In this document: piece after piece, positions 8,144 to 17,542 of the stretch | Numbering within the stretch: position 1 is the stretch's first letter | Layout of the letters: each line of letters starts with the position of its first letter | DNA from: JAIVGV01 sp036389335 | GTDB taxonomy: Bacteria; Acidobacteriota; Blastocatellia; Pyrinomonadales; Pyrinomonadaceae | Assembly (NCBI GenBank): GCA_036389335.1 | Contig: DASVQC010000003.1 | Location: 11,804-75,803, forward strand | Direction of reading: 5' to 3' | DNA length: 64,000 nt | Notes under the pieces: model-generated | The model's input: the letters and a program-made list of their open reading frames with translations, nothing else | Database searches by the model: none | Told to the model about the DNA's origin: nothing | Translations under genes and position numbers: made by a program

Positions 8144-9493
8144 TCAGCGGCGTCTTCGGGCGCAGATGTCTTTCACCGTGTCCGCGACGTGCGCCGACTC
8201 CTCTTCGCGCATCCCCGGAAAGATCGGCAGGCTGACGAGTCGCTCCCACACGGACGAGGCGACGGGGAAATCCTCCGGCGTCCAGCCGAACGTCTCTCCG
8301 TAGTAGGGGTGCAGGTGCAGCGGTCGCCAGTGGACGGAGCAGCCCACGCCCGCGCCCTTCAACTCTTCGACGAAACGGTTGCGATCAATCGAGAGTCGTT
8401 CGAGGTTCAGCCTGATCGGAAAGAGGTGCCACGCGTGGATGCGGTCGGCGTCCGTCGGCGGCAACTCGATCTCCTCCACGCCGCCTAACGCATCGAAGTA
8501 AAAACGCGCGATGCCCTCGCGCCCGCGCCGCATCTCTTCGGCGCGCGCGAGCTGGTGGATGCCTATCCCGGCGGCGATGTCCGTCAGGTTGTACTTGTAG
8601 CCCGGCGCGACGATCTTGTAGTCCCAGCCGCCGCCCGAATACCTCTCCCACGCGTCGTGCGACAGCCCGTGCAGCGACATCAGGCGCATCCGCTCGGCGA
8701 GCCGCGCGTCGTCGGTCGTCGCCATGCCGCCCTCGCCCGTCGTGATCGTCTTGTTGGCGTAGAAGGAGAAGCAACTGACATCCGCCGTCCCCTCGCCGCA
8801 ACGCTGCCACGCCGCTCCTTCATCTTTGCGCCACGCCGCCGGGAAGGCGTGCGCCGCGTCTTCGACGATCCACAGGCCGTGGCGCGCGGCGAACTCTCTG
8901 AGCGCGCCCGCGTCCAACATCAGGCCGCCCACGTGAACCGGCATCACGCCGACGACCGACAACTTTTCCGCGGGCGACTTCCCCGACGCCCCGCCCGGCG
9001 TCCAGCCCTCTTTCAGCCGCGCCAGCTTCCGCCCGGCGTCTTCGAGGCTCATGTTCGTCGTCACCGGATCGCAGTCCACGAGCACGGGCAGCGCGCCCTG
9101 ATAGCGGACGACTTCGGCGGTCGCCGCGAACGTCATCGTCGGCACGAGCACCGCCTGACCGGCGCGCAGCCCCAACGCTTCGACCGCGAGGTGCAGCGCC
9201 GCCGTGCAGGAGTTGAGGGCGACGGCGTGGCGCGCCCCGACGCGCGCGGCGAACTCCTGCTCGAAGCGCCTGACGCGCGCGCCCGTCGTCAGCCAGCCGG
9301 AGCGCAGCGCGGCGACCACTTCCTCGATCTCCGCCTCGCCGATCTGCGGGCGGAAGAAAGGGACTTTGACGCCCGCCGCGGGATCGCCGGCGGCGCGGGG
9401 TGAAGTGTCGTCAACGTCTTGAAGCGCGGCTGCGCGTGAAGCGACGCCCTCCGCCGTGTCGTGCCGTTCGAGAACGGGGTTAGAATTTTTCAT
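8144..9493 (-). CDS. DegT/DnrJ/EryC1/StrS family sugar aminotransferase
   Basis: 449 aa, about 60 longer than usual because of a 40-residue N-terminal extension before VPFFRPQIGEAEIEEV. It is a PLP-dependent aminotransferase for keto-sugars. The Schiff-base lysine is Lys248 in FYANKTITTGEGG; other family blocks are LHLAVEALGLRAG, VPTMTFAATAEVV, DAAHAFPA and HIHAWHLFPIRL-like. It should aminate the 4-keto sugar supplied by the CapD-like dehydratase, giving a 4-amino-6-deoxy sugar; that pairing is inferred from co-occurrence. The ATG at 9493 follows a repeat-containing gap. Confidence 0.93.
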   Translation of the reverse strand: MKNSNPVLERHDTAEGVASRAAALQDVDDTSPRAAGDPAAGVKVPFFRPQIGEAEIEEVVAALRSGWLTTGARVRRFEQEFAARVGARHAVALNSCTAALHLAVEALGLRAGQAVLVPTMTFAATAEVVRYQGALPVLVDCDPVTTNMSLEDAGRKLARLKEGWTPGGASGKSPAEKLSVVGVMPVHVGGLMLDAGALREFAARHGLWIVEDAAHAFPAAWRKDEGAAWQRCGEGTADVSCFSFYANKTITTGEGGMATTDDARLAERMRLMSLHGLSHDAWERYSGGGWDYKIVAPGYKYNLTDIAAGIGIHQLARAEEMRRGREGIARFYFDALGGVEEIELPPTDADRIHAWHLFPIRLNLERLSIDRNRFVEELKGAGVGCSVHWRPLHLHPYYGETFGWTPEDFPVASSVWERLVSLPIFPGMREEESAHVADTVKDICARRRR

Positions 9494-9533
9494 AAGCTCT
9501 GATTTATTGGTCGTGCCCTGATCTGATTTCTAC

Positions 9534-9630
9534 TCCGTGCCCCCCCCGTGCCCTCTGTGCCTCTGTGGTGAATGTTTTTTGATCCTGACTCACCACAGAG
9601 TCACAGAGTTCACAGAGCGGGCACAGAGAA
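9534..9630. repeat. Palindromic repeat, CACCACAGAG family (copy 1)
   Basis: The left arm GTGCCCTCTGTGCCTCTGTG (from 9548) and the right arm beginning CACCACAGAGTCACAGAG (from 9591) are inverted copies separated by about 20 bases; the right arm carries about 11 extra bases. It fills the gap between the glycosyltransferase and aminotransferase genes inside the operon. Related copies lie at 28028, 34795 and 55853. Confidence 0.85.
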
Positions 9631-9655
9631 ATGCTGAAGCCGGGACACTGCTGAT

Positions 9656-10774
9656 TTATTCCGCGCCCTGCGCGCGCGGCTCGAAGTGCCCGGCTCGCCC
9701 GCGCCGGTCGCGCCAGCGGTTCCAAAACTTGAAGAGGCCCGCGAGGAAGCCGAACCCGTAGGCCAGATGAAGCGTCGCGAAAGCCGCGGGCAGGAGCGGC
9801 AGCAGCCGCCACCCGTTCTTGCGCGCCGTCAGCGCGGAGGCGCACAGGTTGGCCGCGGCGTAGGCGACGGCGAGCGCCGCGAGCGCGAGCCGCGCCGCGA
9901 CGAAGAACGGCGACAGCAAACTCAGGATCGACAACGCGGCGGCGAACGTCGGCGGCGCGAACTGCCGCGCGCTCATCTGCCGCGGGTGCTTCTGCATGAC
10001 GCGCACCTTCCAGTAGCCGTACTGGAAATACTGCCGCCGCAGAGACCGGAGCGTGCCGCGGCTGTAATAGCGCGCGCGAATTTCCGGCGCGAGCAGGAGC
10101 CGCGCGCCGAGCGCGCGCAGGCGGTAGTTGTACTCGTCGTCCTGATTGCGGATCAGCTCCTCGTCGAACAGCCCCGCCCTCTCAATCGCGCGCCGCGTGT
10201 AAGCCGGGAAGGCGATGGAATCGACGAGCATCCGCCGATCCCTGACGGTGCGGAACGCCGATCCGCCCACGCCGAAACTCGAACTCATCGCCGCGGCGAT
10301 GGCGCGCGCCGTCGCGGTCTCGCCCACGGTCTCGATAGGCCCCCCGACGCCCTCGACCCGCTCGCGCGCCAGACACTCGACGCAGCGGCGCACGTAGTCC
10401 GAGGCGATCTCGCAGTGCCCGTCCACGCGCACGACGACCTCGCCGCGCGCCGCGCGCAGCGCCGCGTTGAGCGCCGTCGGCGCGATCCGCCCAGGGTTGT
10501 CGACGAGCCGCAGACGCGCGTGGCGCGCTTGCAACGACGCGACGATCTCGCGCGTGCCGTCCGTCGACATCCCGTCGGCGACGATGATCTCGACGCGCCC
10601 CGGCGGGTAGTCTTGCGCGAGCACCGCGCCGAGGCTGCGCGCGATGAACGCCGCCTCGTCGCGGACGGGCATGACGACCGTGACGAACGGCTGATCGCCC
10701 GCGTTCGCGCCCGCGCTCGTGTTCGTGTTCGCGCCCGCGCTCGTGTCCGTGTTCGTGTTCGTGTTCGTGCTCAC
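9656..10774 (-). CDS. Glycosyltransferase family 2 (ExoA-like)
   Basis: 372 aa from a GTG at 10774 that overlaps the upstream TGA (GTGA), suggesting translational coupling. After a low-complexity Thr/Asn/Ala/Gly leader (residues 2-25) the GT2 domain begins VTVVMPVRDEAAFIARSL. It carries the GT-A features EIIVADGMSTDGT, VVVRVDGHCE and NQDDEYNYRL, and ends with several hydrophobic segments (about residues 260-345), as in ExoA-type membrane glycosyltransferases. It probably extends the lipid-linked polysaccharide at the cytoplasmic face. Substrate specificity cannot be read from the sequence. Confidence 0.9.
   Translation of the reverse strand: MSTNTNTNTDTSAGANTNTSAGANAGDQPFVTVVMPVRDEAAFIARSLGAVLAQDYPPGRVEIIVADGMSTDGTREIVASLQARHARLRLVDNPGRIAPTALNAALRAARGEVVVRVDGHCEIASDYVRRCVECLARERVEGVGGPIETVGETATARAIAAAMSSSFGVGGSAFRTVRDRRMLVDSIAFPAYTRRAIERAGLFDEELIRNQDDEYNYRLRALGARLLLAPEIRARYYSRGTLRSLRRQYFQYGYWKVRVMQKHPRQMSARQFAPPTFAAALSILSLLSPFFVAARLALAALAVAYAAANLCASALTARKNGWRLLPLLPAAFATLHLAYGFGFLAGLFKFWNRWRDRRGRAGHFEPRAQGAE
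10698..10772. repeat. Hexanucleotide microsatellite (GTGTTC and GCGCCC units)
   Basis: The stretch consists of in-frame hexamer repeats, mostly GTGTTC with interspersed GCGCCCGCGCTC units. It encodes the alternating Thr-Asn / Ser-Ala-Gly-Ala-Asn leader of the glycosyltransferase whose start lies at 10774. Because the unit is a multiple of three, slippage would change leader length without a frameshift. Confidence 0.8.
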
Positions 10775-12192
10775 GCGCCCGAGCCCTCGATGCGCCTGCG
10801 CGTCTCCGGCGGGAGGTTGCAGACGACGGCGCGATACTTCCCGTTCGCGCCGCGCGGTATCTCGTCCACCCGTTCGAGCACCACTTCGATCGCGCCCATG
10901 CGCTCGCGCACCCCGCGCGTGATCGAGTCGCCCGATGCCGCCGTGAACTCGGGCGCGGGCACGTAGCGCACGCGCACGCGCCCCAAAGTCTCCTGCACGA
11001 TCTGCGCCTCGCGCACCGGCAGGCGCGCGCCGTAGATCGTGTCGATGCAGCCGACGCGCCGCCCGTCCGCCGTGTAGACGAGATCGTCCGTGCGGCCCTC
11101 GACCGACGCGAGCACCGGCAGCGTCCTCCCGCACGCGCACGCCTCGTCGGTCGCGACCGCGCGCGCGCCGCGGTCGCCGACGCGGTAGCGTACGAGCGGC
11201 ATGTCCCCGTTCATCAGTCCGGTGCAGACCAGCTCGCCCGTCGCGCCGTCGCCCACCGTTTCGCCGCCCGCCACGACCTCGACGACGCCCGCCTCCGGCC
11301 ACAGGTGCAGCCCCCCCGCCTCGCACTCGCTCGCCGCCGCGACGATCTCGGACATCCCGTAGGTCTCGCGCACGGGGCACCCGAAGGCTTTTTCGATGGC
11401 GCGCCGCTGGTGCTCGTAAACGGGCTCGGCGTTGGTGACGACGACGTCCATCTTCAGATCATTGCGGCCCAGACTCAGCACGCCCTGCGCCAGCGCGTAG
11501 AGCGACGACGTGTAGCCGAGCAGGTAGCGGACGCGGTAGCGACGCAGCGCGTCGATGTAGTGCGCGGCGAGGGCGGGCGCGAGGTGGTAAGACGACATGT
11601 AGAGCTGACGCAGCGCGGAGTTCCAGACCCAGAACGGCGGGCGGCGGTTGGCGACCGGCACGACGAGCTGGCCGCCGAGGATCGCCCACCGATCCCGGCG
11701 CGAGACGCCGTACCAGCGGCGCAGGCGCGCCTCGCACAGCGCGTACCACGCGCGCACGGTCTCGCGCGAGAGCCACAGGTCGAGCGATTTGCCCGTCGTG
11801 CCGCTCGTGTGATCGTAGAACATGCGCCGCACGTCGCAGCCGTCGGCGACGAAGGCGCGCGCGCGCTCGCGCACAGACTCTTTTTCCAGCAGCGGCCAGT
11901 TCCCCAGCAGCTCCCACGACGCGCGATCCCCGCGCCGGCGACGCTCGGCCCACCGCTCGCGGTAAAAAGGGACTTGCGTGGCCGCGCGGTGCAGCACGCG
12001 CGCGAGCCTGTCCTCCTGCCAACGCTCCCAACGCTGCGGGCTCCAACGCTCGCGCTCAAGCGCCTCCTCGACCAGACGCTCCGTCTCGCGCCCGTAGCGC
12101 CAGGAGCGCAACTGGTAGCCGCGCAACGTGGCGGCGACCGAGCGCAGCGGCGCGGGCGAGCGGTGGTAGAGCTGTAACAGTCTGCGGTTCAT
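10771..12192 (-). CDS. CapK/PaaK-like adenylate-forming enzyme
   Basis: 473 aa, typical of the CapK (phenylacetate-CoA ligase-like) family. Adenylation motifs are visible: DHTSGTTGKSLDLW (AMP-binding P-loop, about residue 128), ETYGMSEI and YRVGDRGA, plus a C-terminal EIPRGANGKYRAVV segment carrying the usual catalytic Lys (GK). CACG and ACSEC-like cysteines occur as in many members. Such proteins are common in capsule and exopolysaccharide loci and probably activate a carboxylic acid for attachment to a sugar. With the FemAB-like gene next door, an acyl or aminoacyl decoration is a reasonable inference. Confidence 0.88.
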   Translation of the reverse strand: MNRRLLQLYHRSPAPLRSVAATLRGYQLRSWRYGRETERLVEEALERERWSPQRWERWQEDRLARVLHRAATQVPFYRERWAERRRRGDRASWELLGNWPLLEKESVRERARAFVADGCDVRRMFYDHTSGTTGKSLDLWLSRETVRAWYALCEARLRRWYGVSRRDRWAILGGQLVVPVANRRPPFWVWNSALRQLYMSSYHLAPALAAHYIDALRRYRVRYLLGYTSSLYALAQGVLSLGRNDLKMDVVVTNAEPVYEHQRRAIEKAFGCPVRETYGMSEIVAAASECEAGGLHLWPEAGVVEVVAGGETVGDGATGELVCTGLMNGDMPLVRYRVGDRGARAVATDEACACGRTLPVLASVEGRTDDLVYTADGRRVGCIDTIYGARLPVREAQIVQETLGRVRVRYVPAPEFTAASGDSITRGVRERMGAIEVVLERVDEIPRGANGKYRAVVCNLPPETRRRIEGSGA

Positions 12193-12208
12193 GCTTCGGG
12201 CCTTCGGC

Positions 12209-13399
12209 TCACGATTCGCGCGCCGTCAGTTCGTCCGCGTAGATCGCGCCCGTCGTGCGCGCGAACGGATCGGTCGCGTGCTCACTCGCCTGCGCGGTCG
12301 CGTGCGCCGCGGCGCGCGCCGCCGCGTTCGCCGGAGGGCCTTCGGCGACCGCGCGCTTGCGCGCGAGGCGACCGCGCGCGGACTGTTGCCAGCGGTAGGC
12401 CCTCTCCGCGAGCGAGCGCGCGCGCGCGAGCCACGCGTAGCGGCTCCACATCCACTCGTGCATCGTGGCGTCGGCGCGCGCGCCGAACTTCAGCTTGGCG
12501 TCGCCGCCGCCCGCCATGTCGAGCGTCGTGCAGCCCGCCTCCATCCCGTGCCGCATCGCCGTCCACGTCAGCAGCTCCGTCGGGCAGTGCCAGCGGTACT
12601 CGGCGCGGTGCGCCCAGCCCCACAGGTGTAGCTCTCGGCCATCGCGCATGAACAGCCCCGTGGCGATGCAGCCGCCGCCGTCGGGGAGGCCGACCGAGAT
12701 GGCGAGGAGGTTCCCCGCCTCCTTCAAGTGGCGAAAACATTGCAGCACGCGATCCTCTTTGAACGGGACGGCCTTGCCGCGGCGCGCGAAGACCCCTTTC
12801 GTCTGATCGTAGAACTCCGCGACGAAAGACTCGTCCGTCTCGACGCGCGCGACCAGCCCGAGCTTGATCGCCTTGCGCAGTTGGTTGCGCGTCTTCGCCT
12901 TGACGTTTTTGAGCGCGCGCTCCTCGTCGCCCGGGAAGAGCGGCACGCGGTAAGTCGAAAGCTGCCTGCCGCGGAACCCGAGTTCGGCCATCGCCTCGCC
13001 GTCAAGTCGCGCGCCCGTCATCTCGACGTGGTGGACGCCGTAGCGCGACTTCAGGAACGGCACGAGCGCGGCGCAAACCTCGCGCGGCGAGACGCGCCCC
13101 GCGTCGAACAGCGGCCCCATGCTCTCCGTCTGCCAGCCGACGAGCGGCGAGGCGAAGACGCGCAACAGAAGGCCCTTGCGCAGCAGGAAGCCGGGCAGGC
13201 AGCCGACGATCTCCCCGCCCCTCTCGAACACGAGGCGGACGGCGCGCGCGCCGGAGAAAGATTCGACGTAGCGCAGCCACACCGTCTTGTGAAAGATGCG
13301 GCGGCCCTCGAAGCGCGCGACGAGATCGTCCCACGCCTCGGCCTCGCGCGGCGTGGCTTCGCGGACGGTCACGTCATTGACTTGGCCTCGAACGCTCAT
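12209..13399 (-). CDS. FemAB-like/GNAT-fold acyltransferase
   Basis: 396 aa. The features fit the double GNAT-fold (BioF2/FemAB-like) family found in exopolysaccharide clusters: GARAVRLVFERGGEIVGCLP in the first half, ALKNVKAKTRNQLRKAIKLG in the middle, and ISVGLPDGGGCIATGLFMRD with WHCPTELLTWTAMRHGM in the second fold. FemAB relatives of this type accompany exosortase/PEP-CTERM exopolysaccharide loci. The C-terminus after about residue 340 is Ala/Arg-rich and probably disordered. It likely transfers an amino-acid or acyl group, perhaps the product of the neighbouring CapK-like enzyme. Confidence 0.85.
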   Translation of the reverse strand: MSVRGQVNDVTVREATPREAEAWDDLVARFEGRRIFHKTVWLRYVESFSGARAVRLVFERGGEIVGCLPGFLLRKGLLLRVFASPLVGWQTESMGPLFDAGRVSPREVCAALVPFLKSRYGVHHVEMTGARLDGEAMAELGFRGRQLSTYRVPLFPGDEERALKNVKAKTRNQLRKAIKLGLVARVETDESFVAEFYDQTKGVFARRGKAVPFKEDRVLQCFRHLKEAGNLLAISVGLPDGGGCIATGLFMRDGRELHLWGWAHRAEYRWHCPTELLTWTAMRHGMEAGCTTLDMAGGGDAKLKFGARADATMHEWMWSRYAWLARARSLAERAYRWQQSARGRLARKRAVAEGPPANAAARAAAHATAQASEHATDPFARTTGAIYADELTARES

Positions 13400-13483
13400 G
13401 CTAAAGAAGTGCGGCCCGAAAAGAGATCGAAACGGACGCCCGAACCGTGGGGCGGGGCTCGCCCCGGCCCCCGCCTAAATCCG

Positions 13484-14416
13484 TCAAGAGGTGCCCCCGC
13501 GCACCTTGCTCGCCAGCCAGCGGGTTTCGAGCCGCCGCAAATCCGCGTGCGAGATGCTGCGCCCCTCCGTGTCTTCGCCGCCGCGCAGGTAGTCCAACAC
13601 CTCCGAGACGGGCGCGAACCAGCCGCCCGCCTTCGCCAAATATTCGAGCCTCCGGCGAACCTCCGCGTCGACCCGCCCCCCCTCGGCGAAGCCCGCGGCG
13701 AAGTGTACGTAGGCTATAGAGAGGCTGCCCGCTTCGACGAGCGCGTCGAGCTTCTCGTAGGTGAAGTTTTCGAGGAAGCGGCGCGGGCTCGAACCGTTCG
13801 ACGAGGCGAACCAGTAGTTGACGAACGGGCGGCGCGGATCGTGGTAGGGCATGGCGGGGCAGAGGGCGAGCGTGTCCGGCTCGTCGAAGACGAAGTTGCG
13901 CACGTAGCCGACGCGCTCGCGGCACAGGTCGCCCCAGAAGTGTGCGTCGCCTTCGACGTGGCCGCGCGACGTGCCGCGGTTGCGCCCGCGCGTCAGCGCG
14001 CTGTAGACGCCGCGCCGCCAGCCCGACAGGCGCGCGTCGCCCCAGTAGATGTTCTCCCGGCAGCCGAGGTGGTTGCAGTGGACGATCATCTGCCTGCCGA
14101 ACAACTCGTGGAATCGATCCAGCCCGCGCCGCGTCCGCTCGCGCGGCGAGGAGGCCGGCGCGATGTTGTGCAGCCCGATCTCGAAGCCCCGCTCCCGCAG
14201 GCCGAGCACCCAGTCGAGGTAGTTGCGATCCTCGCACGTCTCCCCGCCGTTCGTCGCCTCGCCTTCACCGTCGAAGACCCACACGGATTTCGTCGTCAGC
14301 ATCCCGAGATCGGCGAGCAGATCGTAGACGGGCTTCACCCGTTCGACGGTCGCCCAGTCGGTGTCGTCGAAGATCGTGAACGCGAACTTGCGCCCGCCGG
14401 GCCAAGAGACTTTCAC
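13484..14416 (-). CDS. Polysaccharide deacetylase-like (NodB-fold) protein
   Basis: 310 aa from a GTG at 14416 overlapping the upstream TGA (GTGA). The protein opens with FAFTIFDDTDWATV, in which Asp-Asp resembles the NodB motif 1 metal Asp, followed by FEIGLHNIAPASSPRERT, a motif-2-like region with one His where classical enzymes have HxxxH. An SIAYVHFAAGF segment near residue 245 may represent the later His motif. Metal-site residues are therefore only partly conserved. A role in deacetylating or trimming the polymer is inferred from fold and context. Confidence 0.75.
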   Translation of the reverse strand: MKVSWPGGRKFAFTIFDDTDWATVERVKPVYDLLADLGMLTTKSVWVFDGEGEATNGGETCEDRNYLDWVLGLRERGFEIGLHNIAPASSPRERTRRGLDRFHELFGRQMIVHCNHLGCRENIYWGDARLSGWRRGVYSALTRGRNRGTSRGHVEGDAHFWGDLCRERVGYVRNFVFDEPDTLALCPAMPYHDPRRPFVNYWFASSNGSSPRRFLENFTYEKLDALVEAGSLSIAYVHFAAGFAEGGRVDAEVRRRLEYLAKAGGWFAPVSEVLDYLRGGEDTEGRSISHADLRRLETRWLASKVRGGTS

Positions 14417-15570
14417 GCCGCCCCCTCCCGCCGCCCGGCGACCGACTCGAACAGGGACTCCCACTGCGGCATGACGAGCGACCAGTCGAACCGCTCCGCC
14501 TTGCCGCGGCCCTCGCGCGAGAGCCGCCCGGCGAGCGCCGGATCGTCGAGCAGGCGGCGGACTGCCGACGCCATCGCCGCGGCGTTCGCGGGCGGGACGA
14601 GCAGCGCGTCCCTCTCGTGTTCGAGCAGGCGCGGCACGCCGCCGACGTTCGTGCTGACGACGCACAGCCCCGAGGCCAGAGCTTCGAGCACGCTCACGGG
14701 CGTGTTATCGACGTCGGTCGTGTTCAAAAAAATGTCGCCCCGATCCAGCCACGCCGGCACGTCGCGCTTGAGCACGCCGCCGGGGAACGTGATCCGGTCG
14801 GCCACGCCGAGCGCGGCTGCCGCCTCGCGCGTGCGCCGCAAGCTCCCGTCGCCTTTGTCGCGCCCGACCATCGCGAGCGTCACTTCGGGGAAATCCTTCG
14901 CGAGCAGCGCGACGACCCGGGGCGCGAGCGTCGGGTTGTAGATTTCGTGGAACGAGCGCAGCCACACGAGGCGCGGGCGGGCGGGCTGCCGCGCGCGCGC
15001 GCGGTAGGACGCGAGATCGACGGGGTTCGGCAGCAGCCGCAGCGCGCCGTGGAAGGGCCGCATCTCTTCGAGCAGATAGTCGGACGGCGCGGCGACCGCC
15101 GCCGCGCGCGCGAGGCACGCGCGCACGCGCCCCGCGTGCCGCGCGGAAAATTCGGGGAGCGCGCCGCCCCGAAGCACGAGCACGAAGGGGCGACCGAGCG
15201 CCTTCAAGACGATTGACAGCGCCTCGCCGATGAGGAACGCGCGACCGCTGTAGAGATCGACGACCGCCACGTCGTACCCGCCGCGGCGCGAGATGGCCGT
15301 CGCGATCATGTGCGCCCCGCGCAGCCAGCCGTTGCGGTAAGGCGAGGCGGTGACGAGCCCGAAGCCGCGCGCCCGCAGGCGTTCCGCCAAATCTTCGACG
15401 ACGGATCGGCTGCCGCCGCCCGACGACAAAAAGTTCGCGGCGATGAAGACGCGCGGCGTCCGCGCCCGCGCCGCGCCGGGCGCGGTCGGCTCAAGCGCCG
15501 CCGCGTCGCGCGACTCGCCTCCAGCGTCCGCCGTCGCGTCCGCCGTTTCGGGAAAGTGTCTCGCTACCAT
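14413..15570 (-). CDS. Glycosyltransferase family 4
   Basis: 385 aa from the ATG at 15570, overlapping the end of the AsnB gene by 7 bases. After a variable Ala-rich leader, the N-terminal GT-B half begins VFIAANFLSSGGGSRSVVED. The C-terminal half has the GT4 nucleotide-sugar site: NTTDVDNTPVSVLEALASGL, the family E-x7-E-like block, followed by CVVSTNVGGVPRLLEHERDA. It should add a sugar with retention of configuration at the cytoplasmic face. Donor and acceptor are unknown. Confidence 0.92.
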   Translation of the reverse strand: MVARHFPETADATADAGGESRDAAALEPTAPGAARARTPRVFIAANFLSSGGGSRSVVEDLAERLRARGFGLVTASPYRNGWLRGAHMIATAISRRGGYDVAVVDLYSGRAFLIGEALSIVLKALGRPFVLVLRGGALPEFSARHAGRVRACLARAAAVAAPSDYLLEEMRPFHGALRLLPNPVDLASYRARARQPARPRLVWLRSFHEIYNPTLAPRVVALLAKDFPEVTLAMVGRDKGDGSLRRTREAAAALGVADRITFPGGVLKRDVPAWLDRGDIFLNTTDVDNTPVSVLEALASGLCVVSTNVGGVPRLLEHERDALLVPPANAAAMASAVRRLLDDPALAGRLSREGRGKAERFDWSLVMPQWESLFESVAGRREGAA

Positions 15571-17507
15571 GACAGTCCGTGCTCTCGCAGCCACAACTCC
15601 AACGCGAGGACGATGAAGACGCGCTGGTACAAGCCTTCGCGGCTGATCGTCGTCGTCGTCGCGGCGTCGCCACGCCGCGCCCGCGCGAGTTGCCCCAGCC
15701 AGAATTCGATCAAGTTCGTGTCCAGCAGACCGCGCACGCGCGCCGCGGGCGCGAGCAGCACGTCGCGCAGCGCGGAGTGAAACTCCGGCGAGAGCATGCG
15801 GTCGAGCGGGATGCCGAAGCCGTGCTTGGGGTGCGCGGCGACCCGCGGCGGCAGCCAGCGCCGCGCGAGGGCGCGCAAGACCAGCTTGCCCTCGCGCCCG
15901 TCGGTCTTGAGCGCGTGCGGGAGCCCGAGCCCGAGCCCGACCACGTCTTCGTCGAGCATCGGCACGCGCACCTCGACGCCGCAGAGCATCGACATCATGT
16001 CCACCTTGCGCAGCATGTCGGACGGGAGGGAGACGGAGAACAGATTTTCCGTCATGCGCCGCGACAGCTCTTCCAGAGAGGACGCGCCCGGCGGGCGGAA
16101 GCCGTCGAAGCAGCGGTAGACGCTTTCGAGTTCGGCGCGCGCCTCGCCCCGCACCAGCTCGCACTTCTGATCTTCGCTAAGGTAGTTCGAGAGCCCGGCG
16201 AGCAGGACGGACGAGTCGGACCGTCCGGCGCGCGCGAGCCGCACGGCTTTGCTCAACTGCCTGCCGAGATCGCGCGTCACCCCCGTCAGGCGTCGGCCCG
16301 CGCCCTCGGCGGCCCCCGCCAACCAGCCGGGCAGCCTCATCAGTTGCGCGAGCCGGTTCGCGCGGGGGAAGCGACCGTAACCGCCGAACACCTCGTCGCC
16401 GCCGTCGCCCGAGAGCGCGCACACGATGCCGCGCCCGCGGATCGCTTTCGCCACCATGTACATCGGGATGAGGCTCGTGTCGGCGAAGGGCTGATCGAAG
16501 TGGCGGAAGAGTTTGAAGACGAGTTCGGGCGTGAGCGCGCCCTCGGCGTCGATGGTCTGGTGCGACGTGCCGCAGTGGCGCGAGACGGCGAGCGCGATTT
16601 CGGTCTCGTCGTAGGCCGCGTCGGGGAAGCGCACGTTGAAGGTGTCGAGCGGGCGCGCGGCGGCGCGCGCGTGCGCGGCGACGACGAGCGACGAGTCGAT
16701 GCCGCCGGAGAGCAGCGCCGCGACCGGCACGTCCGCGACCGACTGGCGCTCGACCGCCGCGAGCAGCGCCGCCGAGACTTCTTCGACGCGCGCCCCGAGG
16801 TCGCGCCCGCCCTCCGCTTCGCGCGTCGGCCCCGCCGTGATCCGATGATACTGCGCGGCGCGCGCGCCGCCGCCGTCGGCGACGAGCGTCGTGCCCTTCG
16901 GCAGCGCGCGCACGTTGGCGTAGGCGGTCGCGGGCTCGGGGACGTAGCCGAGGCCGAGGAAGTCGTAGCAGGCTTGGCGGTCGATCCGCGGCTCGAAGCC
17001 TTCGAGCGCGAGGATCGCCTTGATCTCGCTGGCGAAGACCAACTGCCCGCGGTGCTCGGCGTAGTAGAGCGCCTTGACGCCGTAGCGATCCCGGGCGAGG
17101 ACGAGCTTGCGGCGCGCGCTATCGTAGACGGCGAGGGCGAACATCCCGCGCAGGCGTTCGGCCAGACGCTCGCCGTGCTCCTCGTAGAGGTGCGCGACGA
17201 CTTCCGTGTCGGACGTGCCGCGCAGCGTGTGCCCGCGCGCTTCGAGTTCGCGGCGAAGCTCGCGGTGGTTGTAGATTTCGCCGTTGCAGACGACCCGCAC
17301 GCCGCCGTCCTCGTTGGCGATGGGCTGCGCGCCCGTCTCCGAGAGATCGATGAGCGCGAGCCTGCGGTGCACCAGCTCGCAACGCTCGTCCGCGAAGCGA
17401 CCGCGCCCGTCCGGCCCGCGGTGCGCGAGCGCGGAGTCGGCGCGCTCGTGCCACGCCGCGTCGGGCGCGAGCGCCACCGCGTTAAATCTTCCGGCTATGC
17501 CACACAT
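15564..17507 (-). CDS. Glutamine-dependent asparagine synthase-like amidotransferase (AsnB family)
   Basis: 647 aa from the ATG at 17507, giving the MCGIAGRF start required for a class II glutaminase (Cys2 nucleophile after Met removal). The N-terminal Ntn domain has LAHRGPDGRG and CNGEIYNHRELR. The C-terminal synthetase domain has the PPi loop ALLSGGIDSSLVVAA (about residue 265) and ALSGDGGDEVFGGYGR. In polysaccharide loci, particularly exosortase-associated ones, AsnB homologues are thought to amidate uronic or amino acids on the polymer rather than make free asparagine. That role is inferred here from context. Confidence 0.93.
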   Translation of the reverse strand: MCGIAGRFNAVALAPDAAWHERADSALAHRGPDGRGRFADERCELVHRRLALIDLSETGAQPIANEDGGVRVVCNGEIYNHRELRRELEARGHTLRGTSDTEVVAHLYEEHGERLAERLRGMFALAVYDSARRKLVLARDRYGVKALYYAEHRGQLVFASEIKAILALEGFEPRIDRQACYDFLGLGYVPEPATAYANVRALPKGTTLVADGGGARAAQYHRITAGPTREAEGGRDLGARVEEVSAALLAAVERQSVADVPVAALLSGGIDSSLVVAAHARAAARPLDTFNVRFPDAAYDETEIALAVSRHCGTSHQTIDAEGALTPELVFKLFRHFDQPFADTSLIPMYMVAKAIRGRGIVCALSGDGGDEVFGGYGRFPRANRLAQLMRLPGWLAGAAEGAGRRLTGVTRDLGRQLSKAVRLARAGRSDSSVLLAGLSNYLSEDQKCELVRGEARAELESVYRCFDGFRPPGASSLEELSRRMTENLFSVSLPSDMLRKVDMMSMLCGVEVRVPMLDEDVVGLGLGLPHALKTDGREGKLVLRALARRWLPPRVAAHPKHGFGIPLDRMLSPEFHSALRDVLLAPAARVRGLLDTNLIEFWLGQLARARRGDAATTTTISREGLYQRVFIVLALELWLREHGLSW

Positions 17508-17542
17508 CTTCTTTAACGGAGTCTCGCCGAGCCGCCGCGCCG

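Noticed and set aside
15579..17516. Long opposite-strand open frames (also at 3665-6181 and 45082-47466)
   Set aside because: They mirror well-supported genes, carry no domains, and arise from the high GC of third codon positions.
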